From positions 1-64,000 of the forward strand of contig CAITYF010000040.1 of NCBI GenBank assembly GCA_903896545.1: 64,000 bases of DNA. Reading direction: 5' to 3'. The notes under the pieces are model-generated. The model was given only the letters and a program-made list of their open reading frames with translations, was not told the origin of the DNA and made no database searches. A program made the position numbers and the translations under genes. This DNA is from an uncultured Myxococcales bacterium. GTDB lineage: Bacteria; Myxococcota_A; UBA9042. Positions 1 through 8,817 of the stretch are shown piece by piece (the first letter of the stretch is position 1; the number at the start of each line of letters is the position of its first letter).

Positions 1-219
1 CGGCAACCCGTCACGTCCGCTCGGGATTCGCCGGTGCGTCAAGAGCGGTCGACGCGTGGCGAAGGTTTGGAGGGACGGGCGACGTCAGGGCTGCGGGCGG
101 GTCGAGCTTGCGACGGCCCTGGCGGTATCGATGGCCAAAGTATGGAAACCGTGTGAAACTATCTTCACGAACCGGACACGGCTCCTGCCGGTCCCTCAGC
201 AAGGGTGTGGGCGGCGCGA

Positions 220-1194
220 ATGGCCAGTCAACTCCGTTTCAAGCGGCTCCTGCGCGTTCTTGTGTTGCCGCTCCTGTGCGGCGCGTGTGCCCATCATCGG
301 GATGTGGTGGTCGTTCACCCAAACGCGTTCCCCGATGTCGAGACCGTCGCGCCCCGCGTCCTCTCGTCACCAGTGGATTGTGTCCAAAGTGGAGGCGGCG
401 CTGACGGTGGCGTGTGCGAGGGCGTTGCAAACGCAGTGCTCGTGTGTGCCCATGGCACTGCAACACTCAAGACCTCGTCGACCGTCGGCTGGCGTGTTAC
501 GGACGAGTGGCTCAAGGTGGCAGGGCGTGCGGTTGACGGCAACGTGTCTCTGCGCTGTGCGCTGGGTGACCAGCAAGAAACTGCGGCCGACGCGGATGAC
601 GACACCGACGGACTCCATTTGCCATTGGCGATGCCGGTGGCCGCCGTACGCTGGTTGAGCGTCGCCCGAGCCCTTGACGATTTCGCGGTCGACCCCGCAG
701 GCACCGCCGCCCGACCGTGGTCTGTTCTCAACCGGCGCGAGCAACTGCTCGACCGCAACGCGGACATCGACGGGGGCGAAGCGCAGACCAAGGCGACGCG
801 CATCACCACGCAATGGCGCAGTGGCACGGCGCGATGCACAACAGTCGCCGAGCTGTTTCGCGACCGCGCCATGTCGGGAGCCGAAGTGTCACGCGAAGTG
901 GACGGTGGAATGCAGGAAGACGCATCTTCCATGGATTGGCTGGAGTCCAGCGTAACCGGCGTATTCGGCCTGAAGATCGCCAGCCATCCCCAACTCGGTT
1001 TTGTACTCGAGGCGTTTCATCAGCAGAGTGTGCAGTCGGGGCTACGGGCCGGGTTGTTTGTCGCGACGAAACTGACGTGCTCCGCCAGCACTGTGGATGC
1101 GTTGGCAAAACCGGCGGGATTTGAAGTGTCGCTCCGTCCGACCAGAACGGGGCGGGCGTGGCTTGCGCGTGCGAGACCGCGCGCTGGCGGTTGA
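220..1194 (+). CDS. Hypothetical lipoprotein
   Basis: A 324-residue protein of unknown function. The N-terminus has a basic stretch, a hydrophobic core and a lipobox (LCGAC near residue 20), so it is probably lipidated and envelope-anchored. The ATG at 220 is chosen over the in-frame GTG at 205 because it gives a normal-length signal peptide. The mature part is mixed alpha/beta in composition with scattered Cys, and I recognise no domain. The short HTH gene follows 38 bp after the stop on the same strand, so they may be cotranscribed. The 219 bp before the gene contain no supportable gene; the promoter is presumably there. Confidence 0.7.
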   Translation: MASQLRFKRLLRVLVLPLLCGACAHHRDVVVVHPNAFPDVETVAPRVLSSPVDCVQSGGGADGGVCEGVANAVLVCAHGTATLKTSSTVGWRVTDEWLKVAGRAVDGNVSLRCALGDQQETAADADDDTDGLHLPLAMPVAAVRWLSVARALDDFAVDPAGTAARPWSVLNRREQLLDRNADIDGGEAQTKATRITTQWRSGTARCTTVAELFRDRAMSGAEVSREVDGGMQEDASSMDWLESSVTGVFGLKIASHPQLGFVLEAFHQQSVQSGLRAGLFVATKLTCSASTVDALAKPAGFEVSLRPTRTGRAWLARARPRAGG

Positions 1195-1232
1195 CGCTGC
1201 CACCGAGTGGACGCAACGAGGGAGGAACGACG

Positions 1233-1406
1233 ATGGCTGACGACTTGTTGACGCCTGGCAACATTGCCAAGCAATTGAGTGTCTCTGAGGGCAAAGTGAA
1301 AAAGGCGATCGCCGAACTCAAGCTGGAGCCCGCCGCGAAAAAGGGCGTATGCAGCTACTATGACGCAGCAGCGATCGCGAAAATACAGGCTGCCCTGAAG
1401 TCCTGA
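1233..1406 (+). CDS. Small MerR-like helix-turn-helix protein
   Basis: A 57-residue protein preceded by a good ribosome-binding site (GGAGG at 1221-1225). The N-terminal half (LTPGNIAKQLSVSEGKVKKA) looks like a winged-HTH/MerR-type recognition unit, and the rest reads like the wing plus a terminal helix (YYDAAAIAKIQAAL). No ligand-binding domain is present, so it is a stand-alone DNA-binding module or an accessory to a larger protein. Family assignment is by pattern only and the target is unknown. Because it is short, confidence rests on the RBS, the coherent amphipathic helices and the clean intergenic context. Confidence 0.7.
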   Translation: MADDLLTPGNIAKQLSVSEGKVKKAIAELKLEPAAKKGVCSYYDAAAIAKIQAALKS

Positions 1407-1566
1407 CGCGTGCGGACGACCGCGAGGCCGTCTGATCCGCGTTGTGGGTCGTCAAACACCATGACCGGCTGCCGATTGTCGCGCCCGCGCACGCTGTGTA
1501 GCTTGCCGTGCGAACGAGAGTGCTTGAATCGCACGGTCAACGTGTGTCGATTTCGAGGGGGTAAAC

Positions 1567-3348
1567 GTGGGTGCACTTCTGACCGTCTCTTGGCCGCGCA
1601 TTTTTGCCGGACTCGTGCTTTGCGCGCTTGGATTCCCGGCCTGCACGAAAACCGAGCCTTCGACGCAGACGACGGAGCTGACCGACGTGGCGGGCGACGC
1701 AACGCAGGACGCGACCCAGGACGTCTCGACGCAGCCCGCGCCACTGACGGTCGTTCAACTTGACCCCCAATCTCCCGCGCCGTTCCAACTGGCCGTACAA
1801 GCATGCGCAGGACTGACCAACCGCAAGGCGGGCGGATCGGTGTTTGTGCAGCTCGATCCGCATGACAAAACGTGGCTGGAAGAGCTGGCCATCAAGGTAG
1901 ATGAAACCGTCAGCGCCGCGCAATTTCTCACCACATGTGTCGCGGCGTTTCCGTCGTGCGTACGGTACGACTACAAGAAGCAACAGGCGCTGCTGCCGAA
2001 CATCCTGACCGTCGCCGCCGCCTTGGACGCCGTACCGCTGGACAGCGCGTCGACGCTGACGTGCGGCACCGTGGCGTTTGACGCGATTCAGACGTTTCAG
2101 GAAAAGAACACGCCGGAGCTCGCCACCCAGTACGTTTTTGAGCACTACGTGCAGCAGACGACCGGGCTCGCGATGCTGAATCCGGGCTACGAGGATCCGG
2201 CGGCTGACCCCGCGCATCCGGCGTTGAAGCGCGACATGCACGGGAGTCTGGTCGACTTCGTCTTTTCGCAGAAGCTGTTTGTCGTGTTCCTGGTCAACGG
2301 CTGCGTCGATGGCAATCCGGAAAAAGCCGTGTTGAGCAGCGTCGTGAACGCCGGTCATTGGCCGACGCCTCTCGGCGTGTATGGCTACAACAACTCGTGG
2401 AACGTCGCGGGCGGCGACTTGTACGAGGCGCAGACGCGCTGCCTCGACTCGCGCAACATGGGCGCCATCGCCAGCGAGACGGGCAACCTCTCATTCTTTT
2501 CCACGCGCCGTGCGCCGATCAAGGCGGCGAACGTGGTGACACAAAACGCGTTGGAGCCCATTGTCTACGACCCACAGAAGACCTACGTCGCATTCATGGT
2601 GGGCGATGGGGACAACGTCGCCTACATGATGACGACGCGCCACGACTGGTTTCGCCAGCGGATCACCGAGTGCAAGGCGGCGGGGAGCGCGTGTCCGCCG
2701 CTCACGTGGACAATCTCGCCGCATCTCGCGTATTTGGCGCCGGACCTGCTGGAGTGGTACTACGCGGCGAGTCATCAAACCGGGAAGGACTATTTTACGC
2801 TGCCGCCGAGCGGCCACTTGTACGCGTACCCGTCGTCGTTGGCAGACGCGGAACAGGACAAATTTGTCACAGCCACGCAAGACGACGCGCGAATTCTTGG
2901 TGTGACGGGTACGGTGCATTGGGATTGGACCGACTCGTGGCACGACGCCGAGGACAAGTTCTTGCCGAAGTACGCGACGGCGGACGGCGCGATCCGCGGC
3001 ATCTTCCCGGTCAACGTGCCGTACATGTTCCCTGCTTTTGACTGGTGGCCGACCGACCGATTCTTTGAAGTCCTCACCGGCAAGGACGGCGGCAAGGTCG
3101 CGGTTTTCAAGCCGCGCGAGTGGCGAGGCGTGAAGAACGACGCCGATCCGTTCTTCCTCAGCCCGCAAAAGATGGCCGACGAAATCACGGCGTTCCCCAA
3201 AGGAACCGTCTCGTGGGTCTACATGACCAGCGACGGCGGGCTGAGTCTGGACAACTCGTTCCTGGCGATGGCCAAGCTGCTGCCGGCACATGTGCAGTTG
3301 GTGAGCGCGGATACGGCGGCGAAACTAGCGCTGGCGGCGGGGAAATAG
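1567..3348 (+). CDS. GxGYxYP-type putative glycoside hydrolase lipoprotein
   Basis: A 593-residue lipoprotein. GTG start at 1567 behind a strong GAGGGGG ribosome-binding site; lipobox ending FPAC near residue 20, then a short Asp/Thr-rich spacer. The C-terminal half contains VGDGDNVAYM and, later, a segment SGHLYAYPSSL. Together these resemble the signature block of the GxGYxYP family (putative glycosidase fold, activity not established), with the final motif degenerate here (GHLYAYP). Expected location is the periplasmic or outer surface. It sits beside other lipoprotein hydrolases (the convergent pectinacetylesterase-like gene begins 3 bp after the stop), which fits carbohydrate scavenging. 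Exact substrate unknown. Confidence 0.65.
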   Translation: MGALLTVSWPRIFAGLVLCALGFPACTKTEPSTQTTELTDVAGDATQDATQDVSTQPAPLTVVQLDPQSPAPFQLAVQACAGLTNRKAGGSVFVQLDPHDKTWLEELAIKVDETVSAAQFLTTCVAAFPSCVRYDYKKQQALLPNILTVAAALDAVPLDSASTLTCGTVAFDAIQTFQEKNTPELATQYVFEHYVQQTTGLAMLNPGYEDPAADPAHPALKRDMHGSLVDFVFSQKLFVVFLVNGCVDGNPEKAVLSSVVNAGHWPTPLGVYGYNNSWNVAGGDLYEAQTRCLDSRNMGAIASETGNLSFFSTRRAPIKAANVVTQNALEPIVYDPQKTYVAFMVGDGDNVAYMMTTRHDWFRQRITECKAAGSACPPLTWTISPHLAYLAPDLLEWYYAASHQTGKDYFTLPPSGHLYAYPSSLADAEQDKFVTATQDDARILGVTGTVHWDWTDSWHDAEDKFLPKYATADGAIRGIFPVNVPYMFPAFDWWPTDRFFEVLTGKDGGKVAVFKPREWRGVKNDADPFFLSPQKMADEITAFPKGTVSWVYMTSDGGLSLDNSFLAMAKLLPAHVQLVSADTAAKLALAAGK

Positions 3349-3351
3349 GGC

Positions 3352-4533
3352 CTACGGCGCGAAGTCGACCCACTTGGGATCGCCGTCACGGAACCAGGTA
3401 AACCACTGGAGCGCCGTCGTTCCGCCCACCGACGCGCTCCATCCTCCCGGTGAACCGACGACAACGTGCGCTTGACCGTGGGTCTCAAACACGGCGGCGT
3501 TGGTCTTGCCCGCCAAGTGCGCGCGCAGGTCACTCAAGCCTTCCGGGAAGAGCCCGGTGGCGAATTCGGGCGGGAAGATCACCTCGTCGATCGCGGCGCA
3601 GTTGTCCAAGCCAAACGAGTAGAAGAACTTGATGATGCTGTCCTCGTCGTGGCTCAGCAGGCCAAAGCGCCGACCGACTTGGCGTTGGAGCGCCACGTCG
3701 ATGAGCGGCTGGACGACGTTGCCAGCCGTGAGATCGCACGCGGTACACGCCGGATGCAGGGAATCCTGCCAGCCCCACAACGCGCTCAAGCGCTGCTGCA
3801 TGCACGGCGTCAGGTACTTGCCCGACATCGGCGGTCCAGAATCGTCCAGCGCGTGCACGGCGACTGTGGGCCCAAACGCGTCCTGGACGCGCAGCCAATT
3901 CCACGCAACGCCAAAGCCGCCCGCGCTCACGCCGGTCAGGACGACGGTGCTCAGCTTGCCCTGAAACGTTGGCACGATGCGCTCCAGGAATTTGCCGATG
4001 TTCGTGTAGCCGACTTGCGGCTCGCCGTTGTGGCCCTCCATCGCGGTGCCGCTGAAGACGTCGCCGGTGCAGTAGGGAATGTAGACGAAGCTCCAATCGG
4101 CAAACGGGTTGACGCCGTCGCGCTGCAAGCTGGCTGCGCCGATGCCGGGGCTGTAGTCGTAGTGCATCGGGTTGACGGCGCAGGTCAGGTCGTTGAAGCA
4201 CGCGCCGCCGCCTTCCAGAAAAATGACGAGCTTGTCCGACTTCGGGTTGGCGTTGATGGCGAAGCCGGTGGTCTTGCCGTCGCGGCAGTAGGTGCCGGGA
4301 ACCTCCACGTACTGCCACTTCTTGTCGTCAGCAGCGATCGGCGCGCCGGGTGTGAAGACCGCGACGTCGTGACCCACCTTCGCCGTGTCCGTCGCGACAT
4401 CGGACGACGCGTCGCTGCTCGCGGCGTCATCCCACAAAGGCCCGCTGACGGGCGTGTCGTAGCCTGCACAGCCGCTGCAGATGGCGAGCCAAACGCCCAC
4501 GCCTGTGGCCGTCCACCCTGATTTGTTGTGCAT
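3352..4533 (-). CDS. Pectinacetylesterase-family (Notum-like) lipoprotein
   Basis: A 393-residue alpha/beta-hydrolase of the pectinacetylesterase/Notum family. Visible family marks are the oxyanion-region block FLEGGGACFNDLTC, the nucleophile elbow TGVSAGGFGVAWNW (serine of GxSxGG), and a late ETHGQAHV segment that could supply the catalytic His. The signal peptide ends in a lipobox-like CSGCAG, followed by a Ser/Asp/Ala-rich spacer, so it is a secreted lipoprotein. The family removes acetyl or acyl groups from polysaccharides or lipid-modified ligands; the substrate here cannot be told. It is divergent from the Cys-rich lipoprotein gene at 4713 and convergent, with a 3-bp gap, to the GxGYxYP gene. 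Confidence 0.85.
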   Translation of the reverse strand: MHNKSGWTATGVGVWLAICSGCAGYDTPVSGPLWDDAASSDASSDVATDTAKVGHDVAVFTPGAPIAADDKKWQYVEVPGTYCRDGKTTGFAINANPKSDKLVIFLEGGGACFNDLTCAVNPMHYDYSPGIGAASLQRDGVNPFADWSFVYIPYCTGDVFSGTAMEGHNGEPQVGYTNIGKFLERIVPTFQGKLSTVVLTGVSAGGFGVAWNWLRVQDAFGPTVAVHALDDSGPPMSGKYLTPCMQQRLSALWGWQDSLHPACTACDLTAGNVVQPLIDVALQRQVGRRFGLLSHDEDSIIKFFYSFGLDNCAAIDEVIFPPEFATGLFPEGLSDLRAHLAGKTNAAVFETHGQAHVVVGSPGGWSASVGGTTALQWFTWFRDGDPKWVDFAP

Positions 4534-4660
4534 GTTTTTCGTCCCCCCGACGCGCAGTATTCCCGTACGGCTGCCGGGTGTAAAGGTGGGACGGCGTGAC
4601 TTCGCGGGTGAGCAGGGCGGGCAGTCCCGACCCGAGAAAAATCAGCGCGAAATCGTGTTG

Positions 4661-4689
4661 TTGCCGAACGTTTTGGCTTCGGGTAGAAT
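4661..4689 (+). promoter_or_regulatory. Candidate sigma70 promoter for the Cys-rich lipoprotein gene
   Basis: A -35-like TTGCCG (4661-4666) lies 17 bp from a -10-like TAGAAT (4684-4689). This is followed by GGAGG (4703-4707) and the ATG at 4713, leaving a short leader. Pattern match only. Confidence 0.45.
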
Positions 4690-4712
4690 TCCACCATTCT
4701 TTGGAGGTCACC

Positions 4713-5645
4713 ATGTCGCGTCCCATTCTTGGTCTAGTTGTCGCCCTCGTTTCCGCCGGCTGCGCTGCGTCGGGCGGCGGTGGTGGCGGCGGCGCTTACG
4801 TCGGCACCGATGCTGCGAGCGGATCGGATGTCTCGACTGGAGGTGCGACGGATGCTGTCGCGGGCGCTGACGCGCTGGCCCCAGACACCAAGAGTGATGC
4901 AGGCGACTCCGCGGTCACAAATGGCGACATTTCCGCTGAAGGCCTTTGTCTCGCGAATGCGTGCAAGACCGAGTTCACAGCCTGCTCTGCCAACGCTCTG
5001 TGCAAGGCGGCGCTCAAGTGCATCGCATCGTGCGCGCCGTCGGATGGCACCTGCATCAACCAGTGTGCGGCGGCGATCGGCTCGGATGCTACGGCGCAGG
5101 TCGTGACGAATGCGGCGTTGGTTTGCATCGAAAAAGCGGCGCCCAGCTGCGGCGGTACGACCAAGCCCTGCGGCAATGGCAAGTGCGATGCGGGCGAGAC
5201 GACGGCGAACTGCCCAGCCGATTGCCCCGCGCCCACCACCTGCGGTCCGTACGTCAAGCCCGCGACCGACCCTGGCTGCACCGGTTCCGCCGACCAAGCG
5301 TTCGTCGACACGTTGCTCAATGACTCGACGAAGTCTGGTTCCTTTGCCGACCAAGTACGCGACTGTACGCTGACGCACGGGTGCATGGCCAAGGGGACCG
5401 ATTGCCCGACTGAGGCTGGCAAGCTCGCGATTCAAGGCCAGTGCATCGCGCAGTGCGTCGTCGAGAATCTGGACCCGGCAATCGGCAGCGTTTCTGCGAA
5501 TTGCGCTTGGTGCTACGGAGCGTACTCAGGCGCTTGCGGTTTCAATCATTGCCTCGCTGAATGCGCGACGGACACGCCGCAGTGCACCCCTTGCCTCGCC
5601 CAATGGTGCGATACGCCAGGCGACGCGTGCAAAGCCGGTCAGTAA
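4713..5645 (+). CDS. Cys-rich lipoprotein with CGNGxCxxGE motif
   Basis: A 310-residue lipoprotein with lipobox VSAGCAA, followed by a glycine tract and an Asp/Ala/Ser-rich spacer. The mature region has many evenly spaced cysteines, suggesting a disulfide-bonded exported protein. Near the centre, CGNGKCDAGETTANCPADC matches a short motif often seen in myxobacterial-type surface proteins. Start chosen at the ATG with GGAGG 5 bp upstream; an upstream in-frame extension to 4596 lacks such support. Two similar Cys blocks flank the motif (before it, an ALCKAALKCIASC helix; after it, GHCMAKG-like segments), so it may be a duplicated Cys-helix protein. Function unknown. Confidence 0.75.
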   Translation: MSRPILGLVVALVSAGCAASGGGGGGGAYVGTDAASGSDVSTGGATDAVAGADALAPDTKSDAGDSAVTNGDISAEGLCLANACKTEFTACSANALCKAALKCIASCAPSDGTCINQCAAAIGSDATAQVVTNAALVCIEKAAPSCGGTTKPCGNGKCDAGETTANCPADCPAPTTCGPYVKPATDPGCTGSADQAFVDTLLNDSTKSGSFADQVRDCTLTHGCMAKGTDCPTEAGKLAIQGQCIAQCVVENLDPAIGSVSANCAWCYGAYSGACGFNHCLAECATDTPQCTPCLAQWCDTPGDACKAGQ

Positions 5646-5690
5646 GTCCCGAACACCGGTCCGTTGGCGCTCACGTTGGGCGTCGCCGCG

Positions 5691-7118
5691 CTAACCCGCC
5701 AACGCTTTCCCGTGGACCGTCGCACTCGCCAGCAGACCTTTGGCCACCTGCAGCGCGGAAATCAGCCCAGTCTCCTGCGTGTCAAAGTGCTGCGACCAGC
5801 CGCCGGCAAACCACAGGCCGCCTTGCCCTTGCACTTTCGCCAGCGCGTCGGTTGCCGCCATCGACTGCACAGAGGGCAGAAAGTGCTTGAACTTGATCTC
5901 GTGCACGATTTGCTGCGGCTTCTGGCTGCGCTGGTCGATCCAACTTTTGTAGAGGCCGATCGGCTGCCCGTCCGGCGCGGGCGCGACCGAAATGGAGAGA
6001 TCCATCGTCGCCTGGCAGACGTTACCTTCGATTTGGCAGTTCAGGAACGAGCCGTAGGGCTGATCCGCCGTGCCGCCCGGGTTGTAGAGGTTGTCGCTGT
6101 GGATCGCCAAGTGCGAGTCGTACCACTCGACCTTCTGCAACGCCGCTGCTTGGGCCGCGTAAGCCGGGATGTCCTTCAAGAGCGCATACGACGCATGCCC
6201 CGGCGCGGCAAGCACGACGTGGTCAAACGGCCCTTCCGATGTGCCGCCCACTGTCAGCCCGACCTGCGCGCCGACAGCGGTGATGCCCGTCACTGGCGCC
6301 TTGAGGCGCACCGTGACCGTTGAGTTCTGCGCGATGGTCTTGTCGATGACCTGGCCGAGACCGTGCCGCAGCGTGCGGTAATAGACGGGATCGGTCGGAT
6401 TGGCGCCCGTCGTGCGCGAAAGAAACACCATCGTCGAGCGTGCCGACAGTTGCCGCGATTGGTCGATGCGCCCAGAAAACAGCGACGCCTGCCACGGAAT
6501 CAGAATGTTGTCGCGCTGGTTCGCCGTGAGGCCAATCTGGTCGCACCAATCGCCGAGCGTGAGGTTCCAGCCGTTTGCATCGACGTCCAGTGTCTTGGCC
6601 GCGGAATTGATTTTCATCAGCGCGTTCACGCCATCGCCGTTCCAGGATTCCGCGAGCGTCCACGGGCGCGTGTCCAAAATCGGCGAGACAAACCGCGGGG
6701 TCGGCTCGCCCTTGGCAAAAAGCGTAAACGACGACGTGGACTGGAAGAGGTCGCTTTTGGCTGGATCGTCGTTCTCGATGCCCAAGAGCTTCAGCAGCTT
6801 GAAGTAGTTCGGGTACAAGCCGGGGTGCACGTACTGCGCGCCGAGATCGACAAGCACCGATTGCCCGCGCACGTTGACTGCAACCGTGTCGACGTTGCCG
6901 CCCAATTCGTCCTCGGACTCGTAGAGCGTGACGTCGTACTGGCCGTCCAGCAACCACGCCGTGAGCACGCCGGAGATGCCGCCCCCGACGACAGCGACCT
7001 TGGGCAAGCCGTTGCCGCTGCTGGTGGTTGGGCGCGCGCTGTCGCAGCCGAGGAGGAAATGCGCAGAGCTTGCGCCAAGAAGCGCGAGGACTTCGCGCCG
7101 TGTGAGGGACGTGACCAT
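5691..7118 (-). CDS. FAD-dependent oxidoreductase (COG2907-like amine-oxidase fold), exported
   Basis: A 475-residue flavoprotein. After a Tat-like leader (LTRREVLALLGASS... ending LLGC, so possibly a Tat lipoprotein) comes the FAD-binding Rossmann motif VAVVGGGISGVLTAWLL, then ESEDELGGNVDTV and VDLGAQYVHPG. The C-terminal block GLWFAGGWSQHFDTQETGLISALQVA is the usual FAD-closing motif. Start at ATG 7118 is preferred because GGAG lies about 8 nt upstream and the twin-arginine leader follows; the longer reading from 7184 adds no recognisable sequence. The family oxidises amines or lipids and is sometimes linked to fatty-acid modification; the substrate is unknown. Placing a flavoenzyme outside the cytoplasm with its cofactor pre-loaded would explain the Tat signal. 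Confidence 0.85.
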   Translation of the reverse strand: MVTSLTRREVLALLGASSAHFLLGCDSARPTTSSGNGLPKVAVVGGGISGVLTAWLLDGQYDVTLYESEDELGGNVDTVAVNVRGQSVLVDLGAQYVHPGLYPNYFKLLKLLGIENDDPAKSDLFQSTSSFTLFAKGEPTPRFVSPILDTRPWTLAESWNGDGVNALMKINSAAKTLDVDANGWNLTLGDWCDQIGLTANQRDNILIPWQASLFSGRIDQSRQLSARSTMVFLSRTTGANPTDPVYYRTLRHGLGQVIDKTIAQNSTVTVRLKAPVTGITAVGAQVGLTVGGTSEGPFDHVVLAAPGHASYALLKDIPAYAAQAAALQKVEWYDSHLAIHSDNLYNPGGTADQPYGSFLNCQIEGNVCQATMDLSISVAPAPDGQPIGLYKSWIDQRSQKPQQIVHEIKFKHFLPSVQSMAATDALAKVQGQGGLWFAGGWSQHFDTQETGLISALQVAKGLLASATVHGKALAG

Positions 7119-7196
7119 GTTGGAACTCCGCATGAGGACAGAAACCGCAGGCGTTAGGTTGCCACTGCAAGGCGTCGCCGACAAGCGGGAATTGGC

Positions 7197-7502
7197 TCAG
7201 CCGAAGTGGCAAACGTAATGCAGCGGGGCTTCCGTCCGCACGATGAAGTAGCCGCCGGCGTCGACCGTCCAGCTTTGACCGGCGGTGTAGACTTCTTCCG
7301 GTGCGCCGTTTTCGGAGACGTAGGCGGTGCCGTCGATGACCTCCATGACCTCGCGCGTGGTCAGGTCAAAGCGCAGCGTGCTGGGGAGGATGACGCCGAC
7401 CGACTTGCGCGTGCCGTCGGCTTGGGTGACGGTGTGGGAGACACACTTGCCGTCAAAGAAGACGTTGGCTTTTTTGGCGACGGAGACTTGGGTGAAATGC
7501 AT
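7197..7502 (-). CDS. ppnP: Pyrimidine/purine nucleoside phosphorylase (PpnP)
   Basis: A 101-residue cupin-fold protein matching the PpnP family (formerly DUF1255/YaiE) over its whole length. Visible blocks include VSVAKKANVFFDGKCVSHTV near the start, VGVILPSTLRFDLTTREVMEV in the middle and FIVRTEAPLHYVCHF at the end. The family phosphorolyses ribonucleosides in the cytoplasm for nucleoside salvage. Start is the ATG at 7502, which gives the usual length of about 95-105 residues; the in-frame ORF extends upstream through the intergenic repeat and into pip and is not credible there. The gene is followed downstream by the FAD oxidoreductase on the same strand (78 bp). Confidence 0.92.
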   Translation of the reverse strand: MHFTQVSVAKKANVFFDGKCVSHTVTQADGTRKSVGVILPSTLRFDLTTREVMEVIDGTAYVSENGAPEEVYTAGQSWTVDAGGYFIVRTEAPLHYVCHFG

Positions 7503-7567
7503 GGTGGAGGCTCGTTTGTTTTGAGGGAAAAAATGAAGGGGGGCTGCTCTTTTGGTTTTTGGATCTT

Positions 7568-7679
7568 TTGGGCGCGTCCGTCCTTTCAGGCCGGACCGGG
7601 CCGAGAATCGCAAACGTCGGACGTTTGCGACCAAGCCGCGATGCGCGTCTTGGCCCGGAGGGTTCTGTCCCTCGCGCGC
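7568..7679. repeat. Dispersed structured repeat, copy B (left part only)
   Basis: An intergenic element between ppnP and pip sharing its left end with the larger copy at 13483. It starts TTGGGCGC, has a first hairpin (7576-7594, stem TCCGTCC/GGCCGGA with one mismatch), then the identical block GGCCGGACCGGGCCG. A second hairpin follows with a perfect 10-bp stem TCGCAAACGT / ACGTTTGCGA and loop CGG. A third has stem CCAAGCCGCG / CGCGTCTTGG (one mismatch) and loop ATG, then a GTCCCTCGCGC block. Stems 2 and 3 differ almost completely in sequence from copy A, yet the pairing and loops (CGR, ATG) are kept. The right half of copy A is not visible here, so this copy is short or truncated at the pip gene. 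Confidence 0.75.
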
Positions 7680-7710
7680 TGGCGCCTGTGCCACGGGCCG
7701 CGCGTGGCGG

Positions 7711-8655
7711 CTAGCGTGCGAAGGCGTCCGTCGCGGCGATGAGTTGGTCGGCGATGCCGGATTCGAGGGCCGAGTGCCCGGCGTCCGCGATGATGTGCAA
7801 CTGGGCTTCTGGCCATGCCTGTTTGAGTTCCCACGCCGAGCGCAGCGGGCAGACCACGTCGTAGCGGCCTTGCACGATGACGCACGGAATGTGGCGGATC
7901 TTGTGGACGTCGCGCAAAAGCTGATCGTCCGTCTCAAACCACGCGCCGTTGACGAAGTAGTGCGCTTCGATGCGCGCAAAGGCCAGCGCGAAATCGTCCT
8001 CCGCGTAGTGGTGCAGCATCGCCGGATCGGTGTACAGGCGGCTCGTCGCGCCCTCCCACGTGCTCCACGCTTTGGCCGCGGCCAATTGCACCTGCTTGTC
8101 CGGACTCGTGAGCCGACGGTAATAGGCGCCCATCAAATCCGCGCGCTCGACCTGCGGAATCGCGTCGAGGTACGGCTGCCACGCATCGGGGTAAATCCAG
8201 CTCGCGCCCTCTTGGTAAAACCATTCCAGCTCCGCGCGGCGAATCAGGAAAATTCCGCGCAGCACAAGCTCAGTCACCTGATCGGGGTGCGTCTCTGCGT
8301 AGGCCAGCGCCAACGTCGAGCCCCACGAGCCGCCAAAGACCTGCCAGCGGCCGATGCCCAAGTGCGCGCGCAATTTCTCCATGTCGGCGACGAGGTCCCA
8401 CGTCGTGTTTTCGCGCAATTCGGCGTGCGGCGTCGAACGCCCGCAGCCGCGTTGGTCAAAAAGGATGATGCGGTAGCGCGACGGGTCAAAGAACTGCCGA
8501 TGCCACGCGTCGCAGCCGCCGCCCGGACCGCCGTGGATGAAGACGACCGGCTTGCCGCGCGGGTTGCCGGCCTGTTCGTAGTAGAGCGTGTGCAAAGGCG
8601 AAACAGCCAGGCGGCCAGCGTCGTAGGGTTCAATCGGCGGGTAGAACGTGCGCAT
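7711..8655 (-). CDS. pip: Prolyl iminopeptidase
   Basis: A 314-residue serine peptidase of family S33 that removes N-terminal proline from peptides in the cytoplasm. It begins with the typical YPPIEPYDAGRLAVS lead, has the oxyanion block VFIHGGPGGGCD, the family-specific FDQRGCGRSTPHA, and the nucleophile elbow GGSWGSTLALAYA. The late GRYDVVCP and DAGHSA segments supply the Asp and His of the triad. Length is normal for the family (about 310-320). No signal peptide is present. The stop codon abuts the right boundary of the structured repeat copy at 7568-7679. Confidence 0.95.
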   Translation of the reverse strand: MRTFYPPIEPYDAGRLAVSPLHTLYYEQAGNPRGKPVVFIHGGPGGGCDAWHRQFFDPSRYRIILFDQRGCGRSTPHAELRENTTWDLVADMEKLRAHLGIGRWQVFGGSWGSTLALAYAETHPDQVTELVLRGIFLIRRAELEWFYQEGASWIYPDAWQPYLDAIPQVERADLMGAYYRRLTSPDKQVQLAAAKAWSTWEGATSRLYTDPAMLHHYAEDDFALAFARIEAHYFVNGAWFETDDQLLRDVHKIRHIPCVIVQGRYDVVCPLRSAWELKQAWPEAQLHIIADAGHSALESGIADQLIAATDAFAR

Positions 8656-8817
8656 GAGGGCTCCGGTGCCGCAAGGACGGCGCGCGGATTGTGGCGAGAA
8701 GCGGGTGCGGCGGCAAGCGCTGAGGCGTGGGAATCGTCGCGGGGATGTGCCGTGGATCGTGCCGTCTGCGCCTCTATCGGACCGGTGGCCGCGTTCAGCG
8801 TGGCTATGCAGGGGGCG

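Noticed and set aside
3466..4521. 351-residue plus-strand frame over the pectinacetylesterase-like gene
   Set aside because: The minus-strand product has clear family motifs and a signal peptide; the plus-strand frame has neither.
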